Positions 33,637-42,396 of a stretch of DNA of 64,000 nucleotides are shown in pieces. Below the pieces are notes generated by a model. That model ran no database searches. It worked only from the letters and a program-made list of their open reading frames with translations, and was not told where the DNA came from. Source of the stretch: Hyphomonas sp. CY54-11-8 (GTDB lineage Bacteria; Pseudomonadota; Alphaproteobacteria; Caulobacterales; Hyphomonadaceae); contig NZ_AWFD01000012.1 in assembly GCF_000682735.1 (NCBI RefSeq), positions 1 to 64,000 on the forward strand, read 5' to 3'. A program made the position numbers and the translations under genes. Numbering within the stretch: position 1 is the first letter of the stretch; the number at the start of each line of letters is the position of its first letter.

Positions 33637-36312
33637 ATGCGGATCTTAGCGGCGTCCCTTCTCCTGCTCCTGACGGCCTGTGCGCAGGCCTCCTCGTTCG
33701 GCCCACAGGTCCGGGCCGTGCCGATGGACGAGTTGAAGGCCGCCGCGCCCGCCGGCCAGCTGTCAGGTGTCGCCCAGCCGGTGGCCTACCGGGTGGAGAT
33801 GATGGTCGATCCGCGCGAAGCCGCTTTTTCCGGTCATGTCCAGATCGACGTAAACCTGATGACCTCTGCTACGGGTATCTGGATGCACGGGGCCGATCTC
33901 GACGTGTCGTCGGTTCAGGTCACTGCGGGCGGCGAGACCCGGCCGGCCAGCTGGACAGAAGTCGATCCGACCGGCGTCGTCTGGGTAGGTTTTCCGAACC
34001 GAGTTCATGCGGGCGGCATCACGCTGACCATCGACTACACGGCAGCGTTCGATGCAAACCTCGCCGGCCTGTTCCGGGTGGATGAAAAGGGCGAAGCCTA
34101 TGCGCTGGCCAAGTCGGAGAGCATCCAGGCCCGCCGCTTCCTGCCGAGCTTCGACGAGCCGGGCTTCAAGGCGCCGTTCGACATCACGCTGACCGTGCCG
34201 GAAGACATGCTCGCCATCGGCAACACGCCGGTCGCCTCTCGCGTCCCGGCAAGGCCCGGCTTTGATCGCGTGACCTTCCTGCGCACCCGTCCGCTGTCGA
34301 CCTATCTCCTGTCGGTCGCCGTCGGCAATTTCGAGAAGGTCTCTGCCGGCACGATCCCGGTCAATGCCTGGCGCGACTGGCCGGTGCCACTCAGCGGTTA
34401 CGCGCGCATGGGCAAGGGTGATGAGCTCGAAGCGATCCTCTCCATCACGCCGGCCATGATCGAGTTCTTCGAGGAAGCGCTGGAACAGCCCTATCCCTAT
34501 GAGAAGCTGGACATCATCGCCGCGCCGCAATGGCCGTCCGGCGCGACGGAGCTTGCCGCAGCGATCACCTACCGGGAAAGCCGCATTCTCGCCAATGAGA
34601 AGTCGGGCGCGATGTTCCTGCGGTCGATGAAAGGCGTGCATGCGCATGAGCTGTCGCACATGTGGTTCGGCGATCTCGTGACCCCGCCCTGGTGGGATGA
34701 TCTCTGGTTGAAGGAAGGCATTGCCAGCTGGGCGGAACCGGCAGTGCTGGGCACGCTCGAGCCGAATGGAGGGCACGACATTCAGGCCGTTGTGGATACG
34801 ATTTCGGCAATGCAGCTGGACAGCCTGGCCAGTGCACGCGCCGTGGCCCAGCCGATCACGGAGAATGCCGATATCCGCAACGCCTATGATGCCATCACCT
34901 ATAACAAGGGCCTCGCCGTCCTCGGCATGGTGGATGCGTGGTTCGGACCGGAACAATTCCGCCCGGCGCTCGGCAAATATATCGCCCAATATGCCGACAA
35001 GGCGGCCGACAGCGAGCAGTTCTTCCGTGCCATCGGCCGCACGACCGGCAATCCGGACATTGGCCGGTCGCTGAAATCCTTCGTGACGCAGAATGGTGTC
35101 CCGCTGCTGGCGACAGAACTTCAGTGTACGAGCGCTGGCGCGAAGGTGGTTCTGGAACAGAGCCGGTATCGTCCGCTTGGATCCGACGCGGACCCGGACC
35201 GTAGCTGGATCATTCCCGTCTGCGTCGCCTGGCACGAAGGCGAAGACAGAGGCCGTTCGTGCACACTGATGAAATCCCACCGCAAGGTGCTGCCGCTGGA
35301 AGGCGCGAGCTGTCCCGATACCTACCACCCGAATGCCAACGGCACCGGCTATTACCGGTTCAATCTCGCCGGCGATGGATGGGACAAGCTGATCGCTGCG
35401 CTGCCGGAGCTGAGAGCCACCGAAGCACTGACTGCCATCGACAGCGCGGAGGCGGACTTTGCGGCCGGAGAAATGGGCGCGGCCACGTTTCGGAGCCTGC
35501 TGTCGGCAGGTGCGCAGCATGACGACGCGGCCGTCGCCTCGGCTGTACTGAGCATTTATGCGGATCTGATGGACCGGCTGGAGGGCGCAGACGCGGCTGG
35601 CCTGCAGGCCGATGCGGAGTTGGCGTCTACCCGCCTGCACACACGCATCGCCGAAGGTGACGAAGATCCGGAACTGGAAGCCGCCTTGATCGAGTTCGAC
35701 GCCACAATCCTGAAGCAGGAAGCGGCGCGGACGGAACTCGCCTCCGAAATGGACAAGTGGCTGAATGATCCGGAAGCGGACGTGAACCTGTCCAGCGATC
35801 TCTATGCGTCCGGGCTTCTTGTCCTGCTGGATGAAGGCGGGCAGGCGGCATATGACCGTGTGCTGCAGGCTTATGACGAGATCGACGATCCGGCCTTTGG
35901 CCAGTCGGTTGCGATCGCCCTCGGCAATGTGACGGATCCGGATCAGGCGGCCCGCACGCGCGGCCTGATCGCCTCGGCGGAGCTTGGCCCGCGCGAAACT
36001 TACACGATGGCACTGCTGCAGATGCGGACGCCGGAAACGCGTGAGGCGATGTCGACGTTCCTCGAGGCCAATTTCCCGGCCTTCCTGAAAGCGATCCCGG
36101 CACAGTGGAAGCGCCGCACGCCGGGGCTCGCCGCCTATTTCTGCGATACTGACGGACTGGGCGCGCTGAACGCCCTATTCGAGGAATATGGCGATCTCGC
36201 CGAAGGCCACGAACGCGCGCTCTCGCAGGCGCGGGAGCAGATCAGTCTCTGCATCGCGCAGAAGGCCGCGACGCAGGCAGACCTTGAAGCCGCCTTCGCC
36301 GCTGCACCTTGA
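33637..36312 (+). CDS. M1-family aminopeptidase lipoprotein with altered GAMEN motif
   Basis: Predicted lipid-anchored periplasmic zinc aminopeptidase of 891 residues. The signal MRILAASLLLLLTAC has a lipobox at Cys15. The zinc site HELSH is at residues 337-341, with the third ligand Glu in WLKEGIAS. The substrate-binding GAMEN motif is replaced by GATEL (302-306), so N-terminal recognition may differ. The C-terminal half is a helical ERAP1_C-like domain. The ATG at 33637 follows AAGGAAACG. It fits with the neighbouring exported peptidases. Confidence 0.88.
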   Translation: MRILAASLLLLLTACAQASSFGPQVRAVPMDELKAAAPAGQLSGVAQPVAYRVEMMVDPREAAFSGHVQIDVNLMTSATGIWMHGADLDVSSVQVTAGGETRPASWTEVDPTGVVWVGFPNRVHAGGITLTIDYTAAFDANLAGLFRVDEKGEAYALAKSESIQARRFLPSFDEPGFKAPFDITLTVPEDMLAIGNTPVASRVPARPGFDRVTFLRTRPLSTYLLSVAVGNFEKVSAGTIPVNAWRDWPVPLSGYARMGKGDELEAILSITPAMIEFFEEALEQPYPYEKLDIIAAPQWPSGATELAAAITYRESRILANEKSGAMFLRSMKGVHAHELSHMWFGDLVTPPWWDDLWLKEGIASWAEPAVLGTLEPNGGHDIQAVVDTISAMQLDSLASARAVAQPITENADIRNAYDAITYNKGLAVLGMVDAWFGPEQFRPALGKYIAQYADKAADSEQFFRAIGRTTGNPDIGRSLKSFVTQNGVPLLATELQCTSAGAKVVLEQSRYRPLGSDADPDRSWIIPVCVAWHEGEDRGRSCTLMKSHRKVLPLEGASCPDTYHPNANGTGYYRFNLAGDGWDKLIAALPELRATEALTAIDSAEADFAAGEMGAATFRSLLSAGAQHDDAAVASAVLSIYADLMDRLEGADAAGLQADAELASTRLHTRIAEGDEDPELEAALIEFDATILKQEAARTELASEMDKWLNDPEADVNLSSDLYASGLLVLLDEGGQAAYDRVLQAYDEIDDPAFGQSVAIALGNVTDPDQAARTRGLIASAELGPRETYTMALLQMRTPETREAMSTFLEANFPAFLKAIPAQWKRRTPGLAAYFCDTDGLGALNALFEEYGDLAEGHERALSQAREQISLCIAQKAATQADLEAAFAAAP

Positions 36313-36324
36313 TAGGCGTACGCT

Positions 36325-37113
36325 CTAAGCGTTCTTGATCGTCAGGCCGCCATCGACCGGGATGAACACGCCGGTCATGAAGCTGGCGGCCGGCAGCACG
36401 CAGGACAGGGTGATGTTCGCCACCTCTTCCGGAATGCCATACCGGCGCAGCGGCACGCGGCGCTTGGCGTAGATTTCCTTGTGCTCGTCCGGAATGCCGG
36501 CAGTGATGCCGGTGCGGATCGGTCCGGGACAGATGCAGTTCACCGTGATGCCTTCCCGGCCAAGGTCCACGGCGAGGCCGCGGGTCAGGCCGATGACGCC
36601 ATGCTTTGCGGCAACGTAGGGGCTGTTGCCCGGCGTGGCGCCGAGGCCTTCCGTAGACGCCACATTCACGATGCGGCCATAACCGGCCTTGCGCATATAG
36701 GGCAGCGCCGCGCGGATCGCCCGCTGGTGCGAGGTCAGCATGACATTAATGCTGGGCCCCCAGCTGTCCTCATAGCTTTCCTCGGCGATGTTGGCAGGAA
36801 TGGCGAAGCCGGCATTGTTGACCAGGATTTCCAGCCCACCGAAATGGGCCGCCGTTTCGTCGATCACACGCTTGATCATGTCGGCATCGCCAACATCCAT
36901 CGCCCAGCCTTTGACATGGTCGACCCCCGCGGCCTTGATCTCTTCGACCACGGCATCGACGGCGTCCTGCTTCAGGTCCGTGACGGCGACGTTTGCGCCT
37001 TCGCGGGCGAAGAGGTGGGCGGTAGCCCGGCCCATGCCGCTGGCGGCGCCGGTGATGAGGGCGGTCTTGCCTTTGATCGAGCGCGAAAGCGCTTCATAGG
37101 GCGGCTGGCTCAT
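36325..37113 (-). CDS. SDR-family oxidoreductase
   Basis: Classical NAD(P)-dependent short-chain dehydrogenase, 262 residues. TGAASGMG near residue 22, NNAG near residue 98, and the catalytic triad in NVASTEGLGATPGNSPYVAAKHG (Ser, Tyr, Lys) are intact; the C-terminus FIPVDGG is typical. The start codon overlaps the stop of the upstream thioesterase (ATGA), indicating a two-gene operon with translational coupling. The substrate cannot be named; context suggests acyl-CoA or hydroxy-acid metabolism. Confidence 0.87.
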   Translation of the reverse strand: MSQPPYEALSRSIKGKTALITGAASGMGRATAHLFAREGANVAVTDLKQDAVDAVVEEIKAAGVDHVKGWAMDVGDADMIKRVIDETAAHFGGLEILVNNAGFAIPANIAEESYEDSWGPSINVMLTSHQRAIRAALPYMRKAGYGRIVNVASTEGLGATPGNSPYVAAKHGVIGLTRGLAVDLGREGITVNCICPGPIRTGITAGIPDEHKEIYAKRRVPLRRYGIPEEVANITLSCVLPAASFMTGVFIPVDGGLTIKNA

Positions 37114-37541
37114 GGCTGTTTCCTTCTTTTCTTGATTGTTCCGGAGAAGTTGAGGACAGGACGTCCGTTTTCTCCGCTTATGATTCCCCGGACGAAGCTC
37201 AGCGAGCCGCCCTTGCGCAGCACGTCGCCGCGCGCTTCCAGGCGCTCGCCTTCGACCGCGCCGTCGATGAATTCCGACGTGAAAGCGACCGTGACGCCGT
37301 AGGAGCCTTCCATCGCCTCATGGCCGAGGGCAAACAGAGAGAAATCCGCAAAGCTCATCAGGCAGCCGCCATGGACGACGCCGCCGGCATTCATGTGCTT
37401 GCGCTGCACGCGGAACGCGGCGACCGGCCCCTTTTCGTCGACCCTGAAATAGAAAGGCCCGGCCGTCTCATACTCGAACGGCTCCTCCTTCCAGGTTGTC
37501 CAGCCCGCGAATTCTCCCGATTCCTCGATTGTCGTGCTCAC
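37110..37541 (-). CDS. PaaI-like hotdog-fold thioesterase
   Basis: Probable acyl-CoA thioesterase of 143 residues. The hotdog helix motif NAGGVVHGGCLMSFADFSLFALG carries the conserved HGG and a downstream Asp expected to act in catalysis. I chose the GTG at 37541 (MSTTIEESG) because a strong GGGAGG lies four bases upstream; the ATGs at 37556 and 37568 are in frame but lack a site. It is coupled to the SDR gene downstream and divergent from an acyl-CoA dehydrogenase. Confidence 0.85.
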   Translation of the reverse strand: MSTTIEESGEFAGWTTWKEEPFEYETAGPFYFRVDEKGPVAAFRVQRKHMNAGGVVHGGCLMSFADFSLFALGHEAMEGSYGVTVAFTSEFIDGAVEGERLEARGDVLRKGGSLSFVRGIISGENGRPVLNFSGTIKKRRKQP

Positions 37542-37658
37542 ATTGCCTCCCTGCATTACGGGCGGCACGATACCGCACGGTTACCCTTCGACAAGCGTGC
37601 CGTTGGGGAATAGATTGCGCGGGCGAAAAGTCAGAATGAATTGAAAAGGAAGCAGACC

Positions 37659-38819
37659 ATGGCCTTCGACGCCGAGATCCGGGACGCCCTCATCGAACAG
37701 GTGCGCCGCTTCGTGAACGAGAAATGCGTGCCCGCCGAAGCCGAAGTCGCAGAGAATGACGAGGTGCCGCAGTCCATCGTCGACGAGATGAAGAATCTCG
37801 GCCTGTTCGGCATCGCCGTGCCGGAAGAATATGGCGGCCTGCAGCTGGACATGGAAACTGAATGCCTGGTCGCGTTCGAGCTTGGCCAGACGTCCCCGGC
37901 CTTCCGCTCTGTCGCAGGCACGAACATCGGCATCGGCTCTCAGGCCCTCGTCCTGTTCGGCACCGAGGAGCAGAAAACGAAATGGCTGCCGGGCGTCGCC
38001 TCGGGCGACCTGATCGCCTCCTTCGCGCTGACCGAGCCGGAAGCCGGTTCCGACGCCGCAGGCCTCAAGACGAAAGCCATCCGCGATGGCGACCATTACG
38101 TCTTCAACGGCACGAAGCGCTACATCACCAATGCCAACAAGGCCGACATCTTCACCGTCATGGCCCGCACCGATCCGGACACGCCCGGTGCCAAGGGCGT
38201 CTCGGCCTTCGTGGTCGAGCGTGACACGCCCGGCGTCTCGGTCGGCGTGCCGGAGAAGAAGATGGGCCAGCAGGGCGCCCATATCTGCGACGTGATCTTC
38301 GAGGATGCCCGCGTACCAGCGTCCAACATGATCGGCAAGGAAGGCGAAGGCTTCAAGGTGGCGATGAGCGTGCTCGACAAGGGCCGCCTGCACATTTCCG
38401 CCGTGGCGACCGGTGTCTCCAAGCGCCTGATCCGCGAAATGGTAAACTACGCCATGGAGCGCAAACAGTTTGGCAAGCCGATCATGGAACACCAGATGAT
38501 CCAGGCGATGATCGCCGACAGCCAGGCCGAGACCTACGCGGCCGAGTGCATGATCATGGACGCCGCCCGCCGCCGCGATGCAGGCGAGGACGTGACCCTG
38601 CTCGCCTCGTCGACGAAACTGTTCGCCACCGAGGCGTGTGGCCGCGTCGCCGATCGCGCGGTGCAGGTATTCGGCGGCGCCGGTTATGTTGCCGACTATG
38701 GCATCGAGCGCTTCTATCGCGACGTCCGCATCTTCCGCCTCTATGAAGGCACCAGCCAGATCCAGCAGATCATCATCGCCCGTGAACTGGCCCGCGCCGC
38801 CAAGACCGGTAAGCTCTAG
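37659..38819 (+). CDS. Acyl-CoA dehydrogenase
   Basis: FAD-dependent enzyme introducing the alpha-beta double bond in acyl-CoA during beta-oxidation. Its 386 residues show the two family signatures: ALTEPEAGSDAAGLKTKA in the flavin-binding middle domain and QVFGGAGYVADYGIERFYRDVRIFRLYEGTSQIQ at the C-terminus, where the Glu of YEGTS is the expected catalytic base. The ATG at 37659 has AAAAGGAAG upstream. Electrons would go to ETF, not encoded here. Confidence 0.92.
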   Translation: MAFDAEIRDALIEQVRRFVNEKCVPAEAEVAENDEVPQSIVDEMKNLGLFGIAVPEEYGGLQLDMETECLVAFELGQTSPAFRSVAGTNIGIGSQALVLFGTEEQKTKWLPGVASGDLIASFALTEPEAGSDAAGLKTKAIRDGDHYVFNGTKRYITNANKADIFTVMARTDPDTPGAKGVSAFVVERDTPGVSVGVPEKKMGQQGAHICDVIFEDARVPASNMIGKEGEGFKVAMSVLDKGRLHISAVATGVSKRLIREMVNYAMERKQFGKPIMEHQMIQAMIADSQAETYAAECMIMDAARRRDAGEDVTLLASSTKLFATEACGRVADRAVQVFGGAGYVADYGIERFYRDVRIFRLYEGTSQIQQIIIARELARAAKTGKL

Positions 38820-38913
38820 GCGTGATCTTTTCCTCGGCGGGGAGACCGGCGGTTTGCGCTTCTCCCCGCTGGGGCCATAATGAGAATAACCGGGAAACAG
38901 GAAACGCACGCAG

Positions 38914-40149
38914 ATGTTCGAACACGACCCAACCGACCCGCATGAAGTTGGCCTCAATGCGGAACGCCTCGCGGCGGTTCCGGCCTTCTTCGAGAAGAAC
39001 TATCTCGACACCGGCAAGTTGCCTTGCATGGCGACGCTGATTTCGCGCAATGGCGAGATCGCGCTGGAAGACTATCGCGGGACGACCGAACTCGGCGGCG
39101 GCAAGCCCATCGGGCCGGAGACGATTTTCCGCATCTATTCGATGACGAAGCCGATCACGTCGCTGGCCGCGATGATGCTGTTCGAGGAAGGCAAGCTGCG
39201 CCTGGACCATGACGTCGCCCGCTACATCCCGGAATTTGCCGATGTCGAGGTTTTCGACAGCGGCAGCCGCGAAGACTACAAGACGCGCAAGCCCGACCGG
39301 CCGATGAAAGTGCTGGATCTCTTCACACACACGTCCGGCCTCACCTATGGCTTCATGATGCAGTCGGAAGTCGATGCCCTCTACCGCAAGGAAAAGATCG
39401 GCCGCCCGGACGAGACACTGCAGGAGATGGCGAAACGCCTCGCCAAACTGCCGCTGGAATGCTCGCCGGGTGATGAGTGGTGGTACAGCCATTCGACCGA
39501 CGTGCTGGGCGCGATTGTCGAAATCGCCTCCGGCATGGAGCTGGACCAGTTCTTCCGGGAGCGGATCACCGGGCCGCTCGGCATGGTCGATACGGACTTC
39601 TGGGTGCCCGAAGACAAGATCGACCGTCTCATGGCCTGCTATGAGAAAAACGCAATCACCGGCGAAGTTAAACAGTCGGACGGCGCCGGCGCGTCGTCGA
39701 AGCTCTATTCGAAGCGGCCGAAACTGCTGAACGGCGGCGGCGGGCTTGTCTCGACGGTGCGCGATTATCACCGCTTCTGCCTCATGCTGCTACGCGGCGG
39801 CACGCTGGATGGGGCCCGCATCATCAGCCCCAAGACCTGGGAGTTCATGCGCCAGAACCATCTGCCCGGCGGGCAGACGATCCGCGACATGGGTCGCTCC
39901 CTGTTCAGCGAAGTGATCACAGGCGGCACGGGCTTCGGCCTCGGCGGCTCGGTCGTCACCGACGTTGTGGACACACAGCAGCCGGGCAGCGAAGGTACGT
40001 TCAGCTGGGGCGGCCTCGCCTCCACCTTCTTCTGGGTCGATCCGGAAGAGGAAATCATCGGTATCCAGATGACCCAGCTGATGCCGTCCTCGACCTATCC
40101 GATGCGGCCACAGTTCCAGCAACTCGCCTATGCGGCTGTCGATTGGTAA
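38914..40149 (+). CDS. Beta-lactamase-fold serine hydrolase (EstB-like)
   Basis: Cytoplasmic-looking class C-type serine hydrolase of 411 residues with no signal peptide. The nucleophile motif is SMTK (IYSMTKPIT, near residue 75); the Tyr motif is YSHSTD; the third motif is WGGLAST instead of KTG. These features match family VIII carboxylesterases rather than true lactamases. It ends three bases before the NUDIX gene and probably leads a four-gene operon reaching 41221. Confidence 0.87.
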   Translation: MFEHDPTDPHEVGLNAERLAAVPAFFEKNYLDTGKLPCMATLISRNGEIALEDYRGTTELGGGKPIGPETIFRIYSMTKPITSLAAMMLFEEGKLRLDHDVARYIPEFADVEVFDSGSREDYKTRKPDRPMKVLDLFTHTSGLTYGFMMQSEVDALYRKEKIGRPDETLQEMAKRLAKLPLECSPGDEWWYSHSTDVLGAIVEIASGMELDQFFRERITGPLGMVDTDFWVPEDKIDRLMACYEKNAITGEVKQSDGAGASSKLYSKRPKLLNGGGGLVSTVRDYHRFCLMLLRGGTLDGARIISPKTWEFMRQNHLPGGQTIRDMGRSLFSEVITGGTGFGLGGSVVTDVVDTQQPGSEGTFSWGGLASTFFWVDPEEEIIGIQMTQLMPSSTYPMRPQFQQLAYAAVDW

Positions 40150-40152
40150 ACA

Positions 40153-40611
40153 GTGCCGGATGAGGCTGCTCCGCGACGAAGGCCCAGCGCACGCCTCGTC
40201 ATTCTGGATGGATTGGGACGGGCGCTCCTGTTCCGGTTCCGCTTTCCCGACCGTACCTTCTGGGCGACCCCCGGCGGTGCGGTAGATGAAGGCGAGACAT
40301 TCGAGGAAGCAGCCTACCGGGAACTACATGAAGAGACCGGATTTCGCGGCACGCTCTCGGCGGAAGTGCACCGCCGCTACACTGTCTTCACCGGACCCTC
40401 GGGGAACAGTGTGGAGGCGGATGAGCGCTATTTCTGCCTGCGCGTGGAATCTGGCGCTGTGAACAGGTCCGGCTGGGAACCGGTCGAGCAGGAAATGATC
40501 CAAAAGGTCGCCTGGCTGTCCCCCGATGACATCCGGGCCTTGCAGGAACCTGTGTTTCCAGAGAACTTCGCTGACCTTGTCGATTATTTGAAAGAAGCGC
40601 CACACACATGA
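40153..40611 (+). CDS. NUDIX hydrolase
   Basis: Pyrophosphohydrolase of nucleoside-diphosphate-linked compounds, 152 residues. The NUDIX box GX5EX7REUXEEXGU is complete (GGAVDEGETFEEAAYRELHEETGF). Translation starts at GTG, three bases after the previous stop, which implies coupling. The substrate is not predictable. The stop overlaps the next start (ATGA). Confidence 0.9.
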   Translation: MPDEAAPRRRPSARLVILDGLGRALLFRFRFPDRTFWATPGGAVDEGETFEEAAYRELHEETGFRGTLSAEVHRRYTVFTGPSGNSVEADERYFCLRVESGAVNRSGWEPVEQEMIQKVAWLSPDDIRALQEPVFPENFADLVDYLKEAPHT

Positions 40612-40868
40612 GCGAACACGTAAACCCCGTCCGCGAGGCGATCCTGGACCTGACGGAGGCGGCCGGTCCCGGCAAGTCGATCAGTGCGGAGCAGGCGGCC
40701 CGGGCTGTCAGCGAAAAGAACTTCCAGCGCGTCCTCAAGGATGTGCGCGCCGAGGCGATCCGCCTGCACAAGGAAGGCACCGTCCTGATCTACCGGAAAG
40801 GCAAGCCGGTGGAAGATCCGAACGCCTTCAAGGGCGTCTACCGGCTCGGACGTCCGGCGGCGAGCTGA
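40608..40868 (+). CDS. DUF3253-like small protein
   Basis: An 86-residue basic protein resembling DUF3253: an N-terminal helical part (REAILDLTEAA) followed by AARAVSEKNFQRVLKDVRAEAIRLHKEGTVLIYRKGKPV, which looks like a small winged-helix fold. The function of the family is unknown to me. It overlaps the NUDIX gene upstream by four bases and the TfoX-like gene downstream by one base. Confidence 0.8.
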   Translation: MSEHVNPVREAILDLTEAAGPGKSISAEQAARAVSEKNFQRVLKDVRAEAIRLHKEGTVLIYRKGKPVEDPNAFKGVYRLGRPAAS

Positions 40869-41221
40869 TGGCCAAGCCGCCGGATCCGTTCCATGAATTC
40901 GTCATGGAACTGTTCGCGCCGATGGGGCCGGTCAGCGTCCGGCGCATGTTCGGCGGCGCCGGCGTCTTCAAGGACGGGCTGATGTTCGCGTTGCTGGCGG
41001 ATGACGTGATTTATTTGAAAACCGACGCGGGCCTGCGTACGGAGCTGGAAGCCGAAGACTGCGAGCCCTTCATCTGGACCCGACCGAGCGACGGCAAGCA
41101 GACCGACATGGGCTATGTCAGCCTGCCGCCGGATGCGATGGACGAGGCAGACCTCGCCAGCGAATGGGGCCGGAGGGCCTTCGCCGTCGCGCTGGCCGCA
41201 AAAGCGAAAAAGCGCAAATAG
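40868..41221 (+). CDS. TfoX N-terminal-domain protein
   Basis: A 117-residue stand-alone TfoX N-domain. The MELFAPMGPVSVRRMFGGAGVFKDGLMFALLADDVIYLKT block is the family core. In gammaproteobacteria full-length TfoX (Sxy) induces competence; the isolated N-domain in alphaproteobacteria has no established role. It has a basic C-terminal tail (AKAKKRK). Last gene of the hydrolase-NUDIX-DUF3253 operon. Confidence 0.85.
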   Translation: MAKPPDPFHEFVMELFAPMGPVSVRRMFGGAGVFKDGLMFALLADDVIYLKTDAGLRTELEAEDCEPFIWTRPSDGKQTDMGYVSLPPDAMDEADLASEWGRRAFAVALAAKAKKRK

Positions 41222-41320
41222 GGCCCGTCAGACGCCGCTATACATGGTCTATTCATTGGATAATTCATGGTCTGAAGGTCGGCTTAGCCAACACCGGAGT
41301 TCCCTTTAAGGTAGTGAGAG

Positions 41321-41824
41321 CTATCCTCCGTAGCGGCGCAGCTCGCTCTTCACACGGCCTTTGGTCACCGTCACGACGTAGAGCCGGTCATACTCTGTGG
41401 CCTCCACAATCGGGGCGCCGGCTTTGCCGCCCAGCAGGTCCACAAGGTCCGGAATCGTATTGGAATGGCCGACAACCAGAATGGCGCCGGGGGTGGCCTT
41501 CAGCTGGCTCGCGAAGGCTGCCTGCCGGCCGGCGTCATAGATTTGGATGGGCAGACCGGTGCGCCTCGACGTCGGCTTTGCCGTCTCGATCGTCCGGGTC
41601 GTGTCGGTCGACCAGATCGCTCTCAGGCCTGCATCCTGCAGTTCCCGCGACAGGATGTCGGCGCGGGCACGGCCCACGACGGTCAGGTCCGGATCCGGGC
41701 CGGTCTGCTTCTCCGCGTGACGGACAAGATAGATTGTCGTGTCTGGAACGGCAGGCGCGCTGGCGCAGGCGCCGAGGGCCAGGAATGACAGCGCGGCGAG
41801 GGTGCCGCGGCGGGTCAGGCTCAT
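41321..41824 (-). CDS. Histidine-phosphatase-family lipoprotein
   Basis: Predicted exported phosphatase of the phosphoglycerate-mutase/SixA branch, 167 residues. A signal with lipobox (SFLALGAC) is followed by YLVRHAEK, the RHG-type phosphohistidine motif, and a second catalytic histidine in VVGHSNTIPDL. The start overlaps the stop of the DUF3291 gene (ATGA), so the lower-quality longer start is rejected. Substrate unknown. Confidence 0.85.
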   Translation of the reverse strand: MSLTRRGTLAALSFLALGACASAPAVPDTTIYLVRHAEKQTGPDPDLTVVGRARADILSRELQDAGLRAIWSTDTTRTIETAKPTSRRTGLPIQIYDAGRQAAFASQLKATPGAILVVGHSNTIPDLVDLLGGKAGAPIVEATEYDRLYVVTVTKGRVKSELRRYGG

Positions 41825-42309
41825 GCTGCGACGGGGCGATCCATCGGATCGTCCAGGGAGAAGGCTTCCGGTGTGGAACCGTGTTCTCTCAGGTGCTGCA
41901 GTTTCTGCCATCCGTCCTCCAGGGTCACTTTCTCTTCCTTCGGTGACCACCACATCACGAAACTCGGGCCCGCGGAACGGTCGATTTCCGCTGCCAAGCG
42001 CCGCATGCTCGGCGGGTGGGTCTTTCCGGAATAGGAAAATTCCCTGAGGCGCTCAAGAGAAGCCCAGCCCCCCATCGTTGACACATCCGGCGCCCCCATG
42101 CCTTCCGGATATGGAAAAATACCGTCCAAAGGCATCCACACACCATCGGGGCGGCGCACGCCGTGACGGTGGAAATGCAGGCCTTCAAACGCAACAGCAT
42201 CCGCAAAAACGCGCGGCATGATGCTGACGAAAACTCGAATAAATTCATTTTCAAGACTGAACGCCCCAAGTGGGCGCGCACAGTTAAAATGAATAAGGCG
42301 ATAATCCAT
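41821..42309 (-). CDS. DUF3291-family protein
   Basis: A 162-residue soluble protein. The C-terminal FVMWWSPKEEKVTLEDGWQKLQHLREHGSTPEAFSL is the hallmark of DUF3291 and suggests a ferredoxin-like (dimeric alpha-beta-barrel, antibiotic-monooxygenase-like) fold. Function unknown. It forms an overlapping pair with the histidine phosphatase. Confidence 0.8.
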   Translation of the reverse strand: MDYRLIHFNCARPLGAFSLENEFIRVFVSIMPRVFADAVAFEGLHFHRHGVRRPDGVWMPLDGIFPYPEGMGAPDVSTMGGWASLERLREFSYSGKTHPPSMRRLAAEIDRSAGPSFVMWWSPKEEKVTLEDGWQKLQHLREHGSTPEAFSLDDPMDRPVAA

Positions 42310-42375
42310 CCCCAGCCTCCTGAAAGAACAGGAGATACCCAGAAGGAATTACCCTATTCTTAAAGGTCAGGCAGC

Positions 42376-42396
42376 AACCTAAATAAATCTTAGGTT
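42376..42396. repeat. Inverted repeat at the enoyl-CoA hydratase stop
   Basis: AACCTAA and TTAGGTT pair perfectly over seven bases around a 7-base AT-rich loop, overlapping the stop codon of the minus-strand hydratase gene. No T run follows on the minus strand; it may be a weak, Rho-assisted or mRNA-end-protecting hairpin. Confidence 0.45.

Noticed and set aside
33763..35640. 625-codon open frame antisense to the M1 aminopeptidase
   Set aside because: Shadow of the sense gene's third-position GC bias; Arg/His-rich low-complexity translation and no ribosome site.
38914..40149. True beta-lactamase / resistance gene
   Set aside because: It has SMTK but no KTG box and no signal peptide; the pattern is that of family VIII esterases. 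The same holds for the 24266 gene, which has HNG instead of KTG.
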